A DNA stretch of 42,091 nt from an uncultured Porphyromonadaceae bacterium (GTDB lineage Bacteria; Bacteroidota; Bacteroidia; Bacteroidales; Muribaculaceae). Numbering within the stretch: the stretch's first letter is position 1; each line of letters opens with the position of its first letter. Where the stretch lies: the NCBI GenBank assembly GCA_902493335.1, contig CABUPJ010000030.1, forward strand, positions 1 to 42,091, in the 5' to 3' direction. This document shows, piece after piece, positions 33,400-42,089 of this stretch. The notes beneath the pieces were generated by a model that did not search any database, was not told the DNA's origin, and saw nothing but the letters and a program-made list of their open reading frames with translations. Made by a program: the position numbers and the translations under genes.

Positions 33400-35040
33400 A
33401 TGAAAAAAACTATTTTGATCTTCGCCATCGCCGCAGCCACGGCTGTCAGCGCCACGGCCACAGAGCAATGGACCCTTCAGGGCAACGCCTACAGTGTCGA
33501 CACTGTCTACCACGCCAAAATCGGCCCCGGCACGACTCAGACGACCCTTCAGCTCACCGGCTCATCAAATCTCATGGTCTACTATACCACGACCGACCTG
33601 ACCGACCAATACGCCGACATCCGCGTTCTCAAAGGCAACAACCGCGTCGGCGGCGCAGCCCTCGAGAAACTCTCGTCAATGACTGAGCGCAACTCACGCG
33701 AGGGCGCTCGATATTTCGCCGGCATAAACGCCGACTTCTTCAACTGGAGCTCGGGTCTCTCGGAAGGCCCCGTTGTTGTCGACAACGAGATTTTCTACGG
33801 CCGCCCCGTCAATTTCGTCGTCAACTGGTATATGGACAACGACAAGAAACCCCATTTCGGCAACTTCGTCCTCACCGGCAATGTGACCTTCTCGCCGACC
33901 GACGCCTCGCTCGGCGAGCGCACGTTTGAACTCGGCGGCGTCAACAGCGCGCCTCAGGGCAGCTCCTTCATCGTCTTCACCGAACGCAATCCCGACAAAG
34001 CCGGCGTAAACGCCGACGGCACCAACGACATCGCCGTCGTTCCAGTCGAAGGCTCCCTCTCTTATAACGGCACAGTCAGATGCCGCGTCGTCACCCCCGC
34101 CACAAGCGAGAACATCACCGTTCCCGAAGGCGGCTTCATACTCTCAGCCGTGCTCGGCCGACAGGACCGCCGCTACTTCGAGAAACTCGTCGCCGGCGAC
34201 ATCGTCACCATAACGACGACATCACAGTTCGACGGCAACGGCATCGCCCAAATGGCATGCGGCCGTCCCCGCCTGCTCAAGGACGGAGTCATCCAGAAAG
34301 CCGACATCGACAATCTCGCCGCCGGCGAAGCCCTCGGACACCTCAAGAACAACGAACCCCGTACGGCCATCGGTCTCAACGCCGACGCCACGAAAGTGAC
34401 ACTCCTCGTCGTCGACGGACGCCGCTCGCAGTCTGTAGGCTGCACCGGCTGGCTTCTCGCCGACATCATCTCGCACGTAGGCTGCACCGACGCCATGAAC
34501 TTCGACGGAGGCGGCTCGTCTGAGCTGTATACCACGCCTCTCGGCATCCGCAACCGTCCCACCGACGGCACCGAACGCGCCGTCGTCAACGGCGTGTGGG
34601 CCGTATCGACCGCTCCCGACGACGACAACATCGCCGCCGTAGCCTTCGCCGACCGCAACCTCACCATCGACGCCCTCAAACAGTATACACCGACAATCTA
34701 CGCCTACAATCAGTATGGCGTCCTCATCGACACCGATGTCAAAGACTATACCCTCTCATGCCCCTCGGCCCTCGGTACAATCTCTGACGACGGCAAGACA
34801 TTCACCGCAACAGGCTCAGGCTACCATGCCCTCACCGTCAACGTCGGCGGCCACACAGCAACCATAGCCGTGACAGTAAACGGCAACGGCGGCATAGGTG
34901 ACATCACCGCCGGCGACGACAGCGACAAACCCGTCGAATACTACAACCTCAACGGTGTCAGAATCTCAGGCGACTCACTCGCCCCCGGCATCTACATCCG
35001 CCGCCAGGGCGCCAAAGTCGAAAAAGTCGTCGTGAAATAA
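33400..35040 (+). CDS. Secreted phosphodiester glycosidase (NAGPA-like) with type IX-like C-terminal domain
   Basis: A 546-residue protein with a signal peptide (about 1-20). The body is a NAGPA/DUF2233 domain: GINADFFN near 112, RTAIGLNAD near 322, and the signature NFDGGGSSEL near 368. These enzymes cleave GlcNAc-1-phosphodiester linkages, for example on glycan or lysosomal-type tags. An Ig-like or beta domain follows (about 400-495). The last 35 residues (EYYNLNGVRISGDSLAPGIYIRR.. KVVVK) resemble the C-terminal signal domain of type IX secretion cargo. Secretion by that route is inferred. Alone downstream of its own promoter and followed by a bidirectional terminator. Confidence 0.88.
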   Translation: MKKTILIFAIAAATAVSATATEQWTLQGNAYSVDTVYHAKIGPGTTQTTLQLTGSSNLMVYYTTTDLTDQYADIRVLKGNNRVGGAALEKLSSMTERNSREGARYFAGINADFFNWSSGLSEGPVVVDNEIFYGRPVNFVVNWYMDNDKKPHFGNFVLTGNVTFSPTDASLGERTFELGGVNSAPQGSSFIVFTERNPDKAGVNADGTNDIAVVPVEGSLSYNGTVRCRVVTPATSENITVPEGGFILSAVLGRQDRRYFEKLVAGDIVTITTTSQFDGNGIAQMACGRPRLLKDGVIQKADIDNLAAGEALGHLKNNEPRTAIGLNADATKVTLLVVDGRRSQSVGCTGWLLADIISHVGCTDAMNFDGGGSSELYTTPLGIRNRPTDGTERAVVNGVWAVSTAPDDDNIAAVAFADRNLTIDALKQYTPTIYAYNQYGVLIDTDVKDYTLSCPSALGTISDDGKTFTATGSGYHALTVNVGGHTATIAVTVNGNGGIGDITAGDDSDKPVEYYNLNGVRISGDSLAPGIYIRRQGAKVEKVVVK

Positions 35041-35146
35041 TTCACAATTCACAATGCTCAATGCACAATAAAATATGGCTATAACTTTGCAGGGCTATGC
35101 CACAGTACAGCCGCCCAACCGCAAAACATTGAGCATCAAATAACCC
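35041..35146. repeat. Short dispersed intergenic repeat
   Basis: The string ttcacaattcacaatgctcaatgcacaata (35041-35070) is a reverse-oriented relative of the TGCATTGTGCATTGA repeat found at 13386-13446 and 14896-14955. Confidence 0.5.
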
Positions 35147-35185
35147 AAAAAGCAGCGGGAGCCATGTGACTCCCGCTGCTTTTTT
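35147..35185. terminator. Bidirectional terminator between convergent genes
   Basis: Stem agcagcgggag/ctcccgctgct flanked by A and T tracts on either side; serves the glycosidase and the gph-like gene. Confidence 0.88.
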
Positions 35186-35233
35186 ATCGTTTTCTTTCGT
35201 CCGACCTGTCGGACTTGTCTGACTTGTCCGACG

Positions 35234-35884
35234 TTAAGAGATGATATCAAGTATCGCCGCGGGGTCTGAGACGATATGGTCGGCATAGGCCGCCTTCAGC
35301 TCTTTGGCCGGGCGGAAGCCCCATGTGACGCCGACCGACTCGATGCAGGCCCGGCGTGCCGTCTCCATATCAACACCCGAATCACCGACATACAGCGTCG
35401 CCTCCTTGGGCGTCGGACACTCTGTCAGCGCCGCGAACACTATCGACGGGTCGGGCTTCGACGGCATACCCTCGATATTGCCCAGGACAGCCTTGAACGG
35501 TATATCCGGGAAATAATGGCCGATGATGCGGGTCACGGCCTGCTGATATTTGTTTGATGTCACGCCGAGGCTGACGCCGCGCTGTGTCAGTTCGAAGAGC
35601 AGGTCCTCGATGCCGGGATAGGGCTTCGTCGCGTCGGTGCAGTGGTCATTATAGTATTCGACGAAAGCCGCTCGGGCTTTCGTGACCGTTACCTCGTCTT
35701 TGGCGTAATCGGGCAACGCGCGTTCGATGAGTTTCGTTATGCCGTTACCCACCATCATGCGGTATGACAGAATGGCGTGTTCGGGATAGCCCAGTGATTT
35801 GAGCGCGTGGTTCGTCGCGGCACCGAGATCATCGATGGTGTTGAGCAGCGTGCCGTCAAGATCAAATAATACAAGCGATTTCAT
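35234..35884 (-). CDS. HAD hydrolase, phosphoglycolate-phosphatase-like
   Basis: A 216-residue HAD phosphatase. Motif I D8-L-D10-G-T-L, motif II in LGVTSNKYQQ, Lys in PSKPDPSIVF, motif IV in YVGDSGVDMETA. The short cap (FAAAT-type NHALKSLGYPEH) and overall length fit phosphoglycolate phosphatase (Gph), clearing 2-phosphoglycolate from DNA repair. Lies 18 bases after TamL on the same strand, probably cotranscribed. Confidence 0.88.
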   Translation of the reverse strand: MKSLVLFDLDGTLLNTIDDLGAATNHALKSLGYPEHAILSYRMMVGNGITKLIERALPDYAKDEVTVTKARAAFVEYYNDHCTDATKPYPGIEDLLFELTQRGVSLGVTSNKYQQAVTRIIGHYFPDIPFKAVLGNIEGMPSKPDPSIVFAALTECPTPKEATLYVGDSGVDMETARRACIESVGVTWGFRPAKELKAAYADHIVSDPAAILDIIS

Positions 35885-35902
35885 AATACGATATAGTGAT
35901 TG

Positions 35903-38224
35903 TCAGAACGGATAGCCTACCGAGAAGTGGAAGTTGGCGTCGCGACCCCAGCGCGGATGCAGCAGCGGCCAGCGCTCCTGGTTTATTGCCGGGTTGTAGG
36001 CTTTCAGACCGAGGTCGAAGCGCAGCAGGAAGTAGGTGAAGTCCATGCGTATGCCCGCGCCGTATGCCAGGGCTATCTGTTTGTAGAATTTATTGAACTT
36101 AAACATGCCGTCAGGCTGGTTTTCATAGTTCTTTATCGTCCAGATGTTGCCGGCGTCGATAAAGAGCGCGCCCTCGAAGACCCAGAAGAGCTTGGCGCGG
36201 TATTCGATACTCATGTCGAGGCGAATGTCGCCGCATTGGTTGATGAAGTCGTCCACCGAATTCGTCGAGTTGTAGGCGCCGGGGCCGAGCGTTCTGACGC
36301 CCCAGCCTCTGACACCGTTGGCGCCGCCGGCATAGAAGCGCTTCTCGAAGGGCACCATCGACGAGTTACCGTAGGGATAGACGATGCCGAAGCCGCCGTG
36401 GAGCGACAGGGCGTTGCGCGAGTTGAAGTTTTTAGTATAGGTATAGTCGACCTCGCCCTTGACATATTGCGCGAACTGTATGCCGAAAATCTTGTATGCC
36501 CCGTCGTGGCGTCGGGCGCCGTCGATCGACGATATGGCGTAGAGCAGGTTGCCCGCCACTTCGGTCGAGACGCGCAGTGTCGACACCTCGGGCTGTATCG
36601 CGAAGGCGTTGAGCGTCGCCGTCGGTATCCGGCGGTTGGTGCGGTAATAGGTATAGCCCATGCGCATGATGAAGTGGTCTTCGTAGCTGTAGCGCAGCAG
36701 TGGGTTTGACGGCGCGACCGTGTCGATGAAGTGAATCGTCGAGCGTGGCAGTTTGACGTAGTTGATGTCTATGAAGTCGTAGGTGTGACGGCGTGTGAAG
36801 TCGCTCCGGCGCTGAGTCCAGTTATATTTCCATGCCGCGCCGGCGATGACGCGGGTATACTCTGGGCGCTCCTGATAGTTGCCCGTTATGGCAAACTCGG
36901 TGTTGGCCATTATGCGCTGCTTGAAACTCTTCGACACGAAGGGTGCCTCGAATTTCGGGAAGGTGATGCCGACCTCGGCGGCGACCTCGGTGTAGCGGTC
37001 GTTGATGATCCCGTTCAGGTTGCCCGAGAGGCTCTCGTAGGCGCCGCGGAGCTTGACGGTCAGCAGCTCGGAGCTGTGGGCGAGATTGCGGTTGAGATAT
37101 GTCACACCGACGCCGACACCGAGGTCGCCCTCCGAGTTGGTGCCTTCGAGTTCGAGGGTGATGCCCTGCTTCTTGTTGCGCGACACCGTGATGGCCGCGT
37201 CGAGCCATGTCTCGCCGCCGATAGTGGCGACGGGCTTCAGCTCGATGTTGATGAATTTGAGTATGCCGAGCTGTCCGAGAGCCTCGTATGTGCGGTCGAC
37301 ATCGACGCCGCGGTATAGCTCGCCGCCGCGGAGATAGCATTTCTCCTCGAGTATCGCGGGCTTGATGTAATGGTCGCGGCCGTAGACGACCTTGATTGTG
37401 CGGTAGTCGACAGTGTCTGCTGCCTCAGACGGCGCCACGGTGTAGAAGATGACGTCGTTGATGCGGTAGATTGTGTGGCGGCTGAGGCTGTCGGCCGGAG
37501 CACCGGGCCTGTGGGTCTTGCCTATAACCATCGTCAGGCCGACATCTTTAGAGCCTCTGACCGTGTCGGCTATAAACGATATGTTATCTTTGTTGAAAGC
37601 ATAGTAGCCGTGGTTGCGCAGGGTCTCGGTGATGCGTCCGCGCTCGTTGTCGAGCACGTTGCGGTCGAAGATGTCGCCGGGTCTGATACTCAGCAGCGCC
37701 GAGTCGGCCATGAGCACGTCGCGGATGAGGGTGTCGGCTATGTCGTAGTCAATAGTCGATATGATGTGGGGGCGGCCCGTGGTGATGCGGTAGTCGACCG
37801 CCAGACGCTTGGGCTTTTCGACTATAGTGTCGACTTCGATAGAGGCGTCGAGATAACCGCGGTTGACAAGAGCCTGACTGAGCTGCCGGCGTGACGACTC
37901 GGTCAGTTCGGGGCTGTAGATGACCGGCGGCTGACCTATGCGCCGTAGCCATCGGTTATACCATTTGGTCGAGTCGCGGCCCGAGAGGCTGTAGGTAGCC
38001 AGCTGAAGCTTGGCGAAGCCGAGCACCTTGTGGTTGGGCTGCTGACGGAGGAAATAATACAGCTCGTCGGTCGATATCTTGTCTGAGTCTTCGACTGTTA
38101 TCGTCACCTTGTCGAGAAGATACTTGTCGTCGGGCACATGCTTGGTCGTGCTACACGCTCCCAACACGGCAGCCATGACGGCAACCGCCAGAATCATCAT
38201 CAGTGCCGGCGTTTTCCTTTTCAC
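35903..38224 (-). CDS. TamA-like outer-membrane lipoprotein (TamL)
   Basis: A 773-residue Omp85-family protein with a lipobox LGAC (Cys24), as described for TamL in Bacteroidetes. POTRA-like domains fill about residues 35-370, then a 16-strand beta barrel (about 400-773) with the loop-6 motif VRGWG and a final SVGYPF. TamL works with TamB to insert outer-membrane proteins. The -7 box TAACTTTG at 38229-38236 lies so close that transcription would start at or near the ATG. It is divergent from the ArnT-like gene. Confidence 0.9.
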   Translation of the reverse strand: MKRKTPALMMILAVAVMAAVLGACSTTKHVPDDKYLLDKVTITVEDSDKISTDELYYFLRQQPNHKVLGFAKLQLATYSLSGRDSTKWYNRWLRRIGQPPVIYSPELTESSRRQLSQALVNRGYLDASIEVDTIVEKPKRLAVDYRITTGRPHIISTIDYDIADTLIRDVLMADSALLSIRPGDIFDRNVLDNERGRITETLRNHGYYAFNKDNISFIADTVRGSKDVGLTMVIGKTHRPGAPADSLSRHTIYRINDVIFYTVAPSEAADTVDYRTIKVVYGRDHYIKPAILEEKCYLRGGELYRGVDVDRTYEALGQLGILKFINIELKPVATIGGETWLDAAITVSRNKKQGITLELEGTNSEGDLGVGVGVTYLNRNLAHSSELLTVKLRGAYESLSGNLNGIINDRYTEVAAEVGITFPKFEAPFVSKSFKQRIMANTEFAITGNYQERPEYTRVIAGAAWKYNWTQRRSDFTRRHTYDFIDINYVKLPRSTIHFIDTVAPSNPLLRYSYEDHFIMRMGYTYYRTNRRIPTATLNAFAIQPEVSTLRVSTEVAGNLLYAISSIDGARRHDGAYKIFGIQFAQYVKGEVDYTYTKNFNSRNALSLHGGFGIVYPYGNSSMVPFEKRFYAGGANGVRGWGVRTLGPGAYNSTNSVDDFINQCGDIRLDMSIEYRAKLFWVFEGALFIDAGNIWTIKNYENQPDGMFKFNKFYKQIALAYGAGIRMDFTYFLLRFDLGLKAYNPAINQERWPLLHPRWGRDANFHFSVGYPF

Positions 38225-38228
38225 GTTG

Positions 38229-38255
38229 CAAAGTTACATTTTTTTCTTATTTTTG
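38229..38255. promoter_or_regulatory. Divergent promoters: TamL and ArnT-like gene
   Basis: Minus-strand TAACTTTG (38229-38236) faces TamL; plus-strand TATTTTTG (38248-38255) faces the gene at 38290 with a leader of about 29 bases. The two boxes are separated by 11 bases and share one regulatory region. Confidence 0.6.
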
Positions 38256-38289
38256 CACCCAATTATACACGCGATAAGTATTGCATCAG

Positions 38290-39945
38290 ATGAAACTCAA
38301 CTTCAGACTCTCTCCCACATCGGCCACGACGCTGTTCGTGCTCCTCGTCATACTGTTCATACCGTGGCTCGGCGAGACCCTTTTCAACTCGAAGGGTGAG
38401 CCGCGCGAGGCCATCGTCGCCATGACGATGATCGATCAGGGCAACTGGATTCTGCCCGTCAACTACGGCGGCGACATACCCTATAAACCGCCGTTCCTTG
38501 CGTGGCTGATAGCCATTTTCGCCTATATCTTCAACGGCGGCGTGGTCAACGAGTTTATCTCGCGCCTGCCCTCGGCTCTCGCCGTCATCGCCATGACGAT
38601 GGCGGGCTATCACTGGGCGCGACGTCAGCGCTCCGAGACCTTCGCCATGGTAATGGCTCTCGTCACCGTCACTTCGGCGGAAGTCTTCCGCGCCGCCATC
38701 GCCTGCCGTCTCGACATGGTGCTCACGGCCGCTATCGTCATAGCACTCTATCTGTTCTATGACCTTCTCGACCGGCGCTGCCGTCACCGGGGCCGCAAAT
38801 ATTTCTATATCATCGTGCTGCTGACGTGCGCCGTGCTCACCAAGGGTCCGGTCGGCTCACTGCTGCCATGCTTCGTCGCCGGAGTCTTCTATCTGCTTCG
38901 CGGCGAGCGTTTTCTGCCGACGTTAGGCCATATGCTCCTGATTGCCGTCGCCGCCATGGCTATCCCGGCCGTCTGGTATTACGCCGCGTCGCTTCAGGGC
39001 GGTCAGACGTTCCTCGACCTGGCATACGAAGAGAATATCGGACGCCTCACAGGCACAATGACTTACGAGAGTCACGAAAATCCGTGGTGGTATAACTTCA
39101 TGACCCTCACCGTCGGCATGCTGCCGTGGACGCTCTTAGCCCTGCTGTCGCTCCTGGCCCGCAAGCATCTGCCGCGTCTGCGTTTCAAGCCCGCCGGACT
39201 GTTCATGGCTACGACTTTCGCCGTCGTGGTGCTTTTCTACTGCATCCCGGCGAGCAAGCGCAGCGTCTATCTGCTGCCGGTCTATCCCGCGATGGCCTAT
39301 GGCATCGCCCACATCATCAGTCTCATATCGCGCACCCGCGTCATGAAGGGCTATGCGTGGCTCATGGCCGTCTTAGCTTTCATCGCCCCGATAGGTGTCA
39401 TCGTCGCCAACTGCACCAATCTCGGCCTCGCTGTCGCCCCCGTGCCGTTCTGGTGCTGGCTCTTCGCCCTGCCGCCGCTCGTTATCGCCGTCGGCTGGTT
39501 TATCAACCGCAGCGACTGTGTCTTCTTCACCTTAGGCTCGACTTTCGCCCTCTTCCTCTTTTATGTCGTCACGGTCCAGCCTATGGTTCTCGAGGCCCAG
39601 AGCGACCACAAGCTGCTCGACCGCATCGAGCAGGCCGCGCCCGAAGGCCCCGTCTACTCGCTGCGCACGGACCGCCTGACGCGATACTATACCCTTAACT
39701 TCTACCTCGGCGACCGCATGCGCGTCATCGACTCGTTCGACGACTTCGGACGCCTCGCCCCCGGCGCCGTCATGCTCTTCCCCGAGTGGGCCGACACCAC
39801 AGGCATCGGCGACCGCTTCGACATCGACCTGCTGACACGCCGCTCGTGTGACAACCGCCGCAAGATTTTCATAGCCGTAAACCGCGCCGCCGACAATGAC
39901 TCCGTGCCGGCCGACACGATAACCGCCGTCACGCCGTTGCAATGA
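38290..39945 (+). CDS. GT83/ArnT-like membrane glycosyltransferase
   Basis: A 551-residue inner-membrane protein with about 11-12 transmembrane helices, of the GT-C type. The first periplasmic loop holds GEPREAIVA, in the place of the catalytic DE-x-R of ArnT, and YKPPFLAWL matches the conserved EKPPL-type lipid-binding stretch. It would move a sugar from an undecaprenyl-phosphate donor to a lipid or protein acceptor. The ATG at 38290 is preferred to the TTG at 38281. It overlaps the next gene by 4 bases (ATGA). Confidence 0.85.
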   Translation: MKLNFRLSPTSATTLFVLLVILFIPWLGETLFNSKGEPREAIVAMTMIDQGNWILPVNYGGDIPYKPPFLAWLIAIFAYIFNGGVVNEFISRLPSALAVIAMTMAGYHWARRQRSETFAMVMALVTVTSAEVFRAAIACRLDMVLTAAIVIALYLFYDLLDRRCRHRGRKYFYIIVLLTCAVLTKGPVGSLLPCFVAGVFYLLRGERFLPTLGHMLLIAVAAMAIPAVWYYAASLQGGQTFLDLAYEENIGRLTGTMTYESHENPWWYNFMTLTVGMLPWTLLALLSLLARKHLPRLRFKPAGLFMATTFAVVVLFYCIPASKRSVYLLPVYPAMAYGIAHIISLISRTRVMKGYAWLMAVLAFIAPIGVIVANCTNLGLAVAPVPFWCWLFALPPLVIAVGWFINRSDCVFFTLGSTFALFLFYVVTVQPMVLEAQSDHKLLDRIEQAAPEGPVYSLRTDRLTRYYTLNFYLGDRMRVIDSFDDFGRLAPGAVMLFPEWADTTGIGDRFDIDLLTRRSCDNRRKIFIAVNRAADNDSVPADTITAVTPLQ

Positions 39946-41003
39946 ACCGCCGCTATCTCTTTTTCTGCGCCCACGCCTATGCCTTCGACATCCTGAGGCC
40001 GCTCGGCGACGAGATTGTCAGCCGAGGCGACAGCGTCGCGTGGTATCTCGACGAAGGCTGCCCCGACATGCTCGCCGAAGGCGACCGTCGGCTTTTCACC
40101 GTCGCCGAAGTCAAGGCTTTCAACCCCCTGGCGGTCTTCGCTCCGGGCAACTATGTCTTCGACTTCTTCCCCGGCGTCAAGGTCTGCGTCAAACACGGCT
40201 ATGCCATCAACAAACGCGGCTATGCGCGCGACACCCATTTCAAACTCCGCGGATGGTTTGACATCATGCTCACCTTCGGACCCGAAAGCACCGTGCCGTT
40301 CAAGACCCTGGCCGACCGGCTGGGCTATTTCACCACCTATGAGACAGGCTGGCCCAAGGCCGACGCACTGATAGCGGCCCGTCGCCGCGCCGAAGGCATC
40401 CGCCGCGACAGACCGTCGGTCTTCGTCGCCTCGACATTCACAAAAAGCATCACACGTCTCAAAGAGCTGTATCCGACCATCGAACGCCTCGCCGAGACAC
40501 GCGACTGGGAGTGGCACATCACCCGCCATCCCAAACTCGACGACCCCGAGGTCGACAGTCTCTACAGCCGGCTTGCAGCCTGCCGGCCTAATGTCACTTA
40601 TTATCCCGCAACGCCCGGGCCCGACGTCATGGCTGCCAGCGACGTCCTGCTATGCGACGCCTCGAGCATAATACTCGAATACATGCTGCTCGACAAGCCC
40701 GTCGTCACCTTCCACAACACCACTCCCGGGCCACATCTCATCGACGTCACCGACGCCGCCGACATTGAGAGCGCCATCGACCGAGCCCTGACGCGCCCCG
40801 ACAGTCTGATGCAGTCCATGCGGGCTTACCGCGACCGACAGGAAGCCCACACCGACGGCCGAAACTGCGCCCGCATCCTCGACGCCGTCGACGACTTCAT
40901 CGCCAACCGCCGCGGACACCTCAAGCGCAAACCCCTCAACCTCTTCCGCCGCCTGAAAATCCGCTACCGCATCTTCATCAAACCCCGCCTCAAAGGCAAG
41001 TGA
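39942..41003 (+). CDS. CDP-glycerol glycerophosphotransferase-family protein
   Basis: A 353-residue soluble, probably membrane-associated transferase of the TagB/TagF fold. The C-terminal half has the characteristic pattern VMAASDVLLCDASSIILEYMLLDKPVVTFHNTTPG, with the family Asp-Ser-SS site. The C-terminal basic segment (RRLKIRYRIFIKPRLKGK) may contact the membrane. In Gram-negative bacteria such proteins add phosphoglycerol or similar groups to surface glycans; the true donor is not known. Overlap with the GT83-like gene suggests a joint glycan-modifying pair. Confidence 0.82.
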   Translation: MNRRYLFFCAHAYAFDILRPLGDEIVSRGDSVAWYLDEGCPDMLAEGDRRLFTVAEVKAFNPLAVFAPGNYVFDFFPGVKVCVKHGYAINKRGYARDTHFKLRGWFDIMLTFGPESTVPFKTLADRLGYFTTYETGWPKADALIAARRRAEGIRRDRPSVFVASTFTKSITRLKELYPTIERLAETRDWEWHITRHPKLDDPEVDSLYSRLAACRPNVTYYPATPGPDVMAASDVLLCDASSIILEYMLLDKPVVTFHNTTPGPHLIDVTDAADIESAIDRALTRPDSLMQSMRAYRDRQEAHTDGRNCARILDAVDDFIANRRGHLKRKPLNLFRRLKIRYRIFIKPRLKGK

Positions 41004-41405
41004 GGGTTAAGTCCAGCACACCACACGGCCTCGACACGTCGCCGAGAAGGAGAGCGGCGATGCACTTTAATAGCACAGGCAGCAGGGGGTTAGGCCCATA
41101 GTCTTCACACGGCCTCGAGCTCGAGGCCGCACATTAATAGTTTTTTGTAACAACGATGTCAATGTACGTTTGACATCGGTTTGGTGAGAGTCGGTTCTGC
41201 AATAATCATTTTACGTCAGGGGGAGTAAACCATAAATCAGGGTTATCCATTTATCGGTCATTTGCCGGCGCTTTTATCATCGCTCTTCGGTCACTATGGA
41301 ACCCCATAGCTCCCTCATCGCAATGGTAAAATCACTCGACAACTGACCGCCCTGACGCAAACAATCATCACAGAACCGACTCTTTTTGCGCGGGGATGTC
41401 TGCCG
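41004..41405. other. Non-coding region with palindromes and a MITE-like element
   Basis: Contains a partial repeat of cacacggcctcgac at 41031 and 41106, the 20-base perfect palindrome cggcctcgag/ctcgaggccg at 41110-41129, a hairpin gatgtcaa/ttgacatc near 41156-41178, and the element at 41187-41383. No gene seen. Confidence 0.7.
41187..41383. mobile_element. MITE-like palindromic element, second example
   Basis: A 197-bp element with perfect 13-base terminal inverted repeats (agagtcggttctg) that continue imperfectly to cgtcaggg/ccctgacg. Its inner part, read on the minus strand, has TTTTACCATTGC pairing with GCGATGATAAAA through wobble positions, then GGGAGC-TATGG-GGTT-CCATA-GTGAC. The same core appears at 11727-11913 although the ends differ. 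Confidence 0.6.
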
Positions 41406-42089
41406 CTAAAGTGGTCGTGGATGGGGGTGGAGCGTCTCTTCATCACAAGGGCTGAAGCCCTTGTTCCATACCCTGTCTATTGCTTTGAGTCTGAGGGGTA
41501 TGATTATCGGGACGGTCGGATCAGGCTTTTTGATTGGGACGTCGGGAGGAGCGAGCGATGGGTCGGTGTATTCTTTCAGGCCGGGCCAGCGGTAGAGATG
41601 GGGGATATCGGCGCGGGCATGGAGTATCAGCAGACTGTTTGGATTGCTGCTGATGACGGGGAAGACGGCGGTGGCGACACGGTGGAAGTCGTTGTCTTCA
41701 CGCGCGGGACTGCACACGCCGTAGTCCTGGATGTCGAAGAGAAGAGCGGTGTCGTAGGTGAGGCCGCGGATGTTCTCGGGACGGTGGCCTGTGGCGGCGT
41801 AGGTGGCGGTGTCGGGCGTACTCAGCCGCTTGGCGGTGTAGGCGGAGACGTCCTTGCTCTGGGTCATGATGAGGATGTCGCTGTGCGGATTGACGCGCTT
41901 GCGGAGGTACTCGACGTAGGCGCAGAGGATGCCGCGGGTGTCGACACCGGGCGGGTCGACGACGAGAAGCCGCCGCTCGAGACCGCGGATGCGCATCTTC
42001 TCGAGGGGACCGATGACGGCAGCCTCGGCACGCGTGAGGTTGCGGCCGAGGTAGCGGCGGAAGTGATATGTGTAGATTGCGCTTTTCAT
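41406..42089 (-). pseudogene. Degenerate phage terminase large subunit-like protein (possible)
   Basis: A 227-residue protein reaching to 2 bases from the window edge; the upstream sequence is missing, so the start is not certain. Parts recall a terminase ATPase: the region near residues 38-55 (RRLLVVDPPGVDTRG) is in place of the Walker A but lacks GKS/T; DILIMTQSKDVSAYTAKRL fits the next strand-helix; and ENIRGLTYDTALLFDIQDYG resembles the RG-x-x-x-D..Walker B with the usual DE lost. The last 20 codons (NKGFSPCDEETLHPHPRPL) are read from a GGCTTCAG repeat at 41447-41462. Probably a truncated, inactive copy; family assignment is tentative. Confidence 0.5.

Noticed and set aside
35147..35185. 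Third copy of the GGGAGC-GTGAC core
   Set aside because: GGGAGC and GTGAC occur there, but they lie within the stem and loop of an ordinary bidirectional terminator without an internal hairpin or inner stem.
38281..38289. TTG start of the ArnT-like gene
   Set aside because: An ATG follows three codons later with a better distance to the promoter and a normal first membrane segment.
41110..41129. 20-base perfect palindrome as an operator for the next gene
   Set aside because: No promoter box is near and the gene downstream faces the other way; more likely a repeat fragment or terminator remnant.
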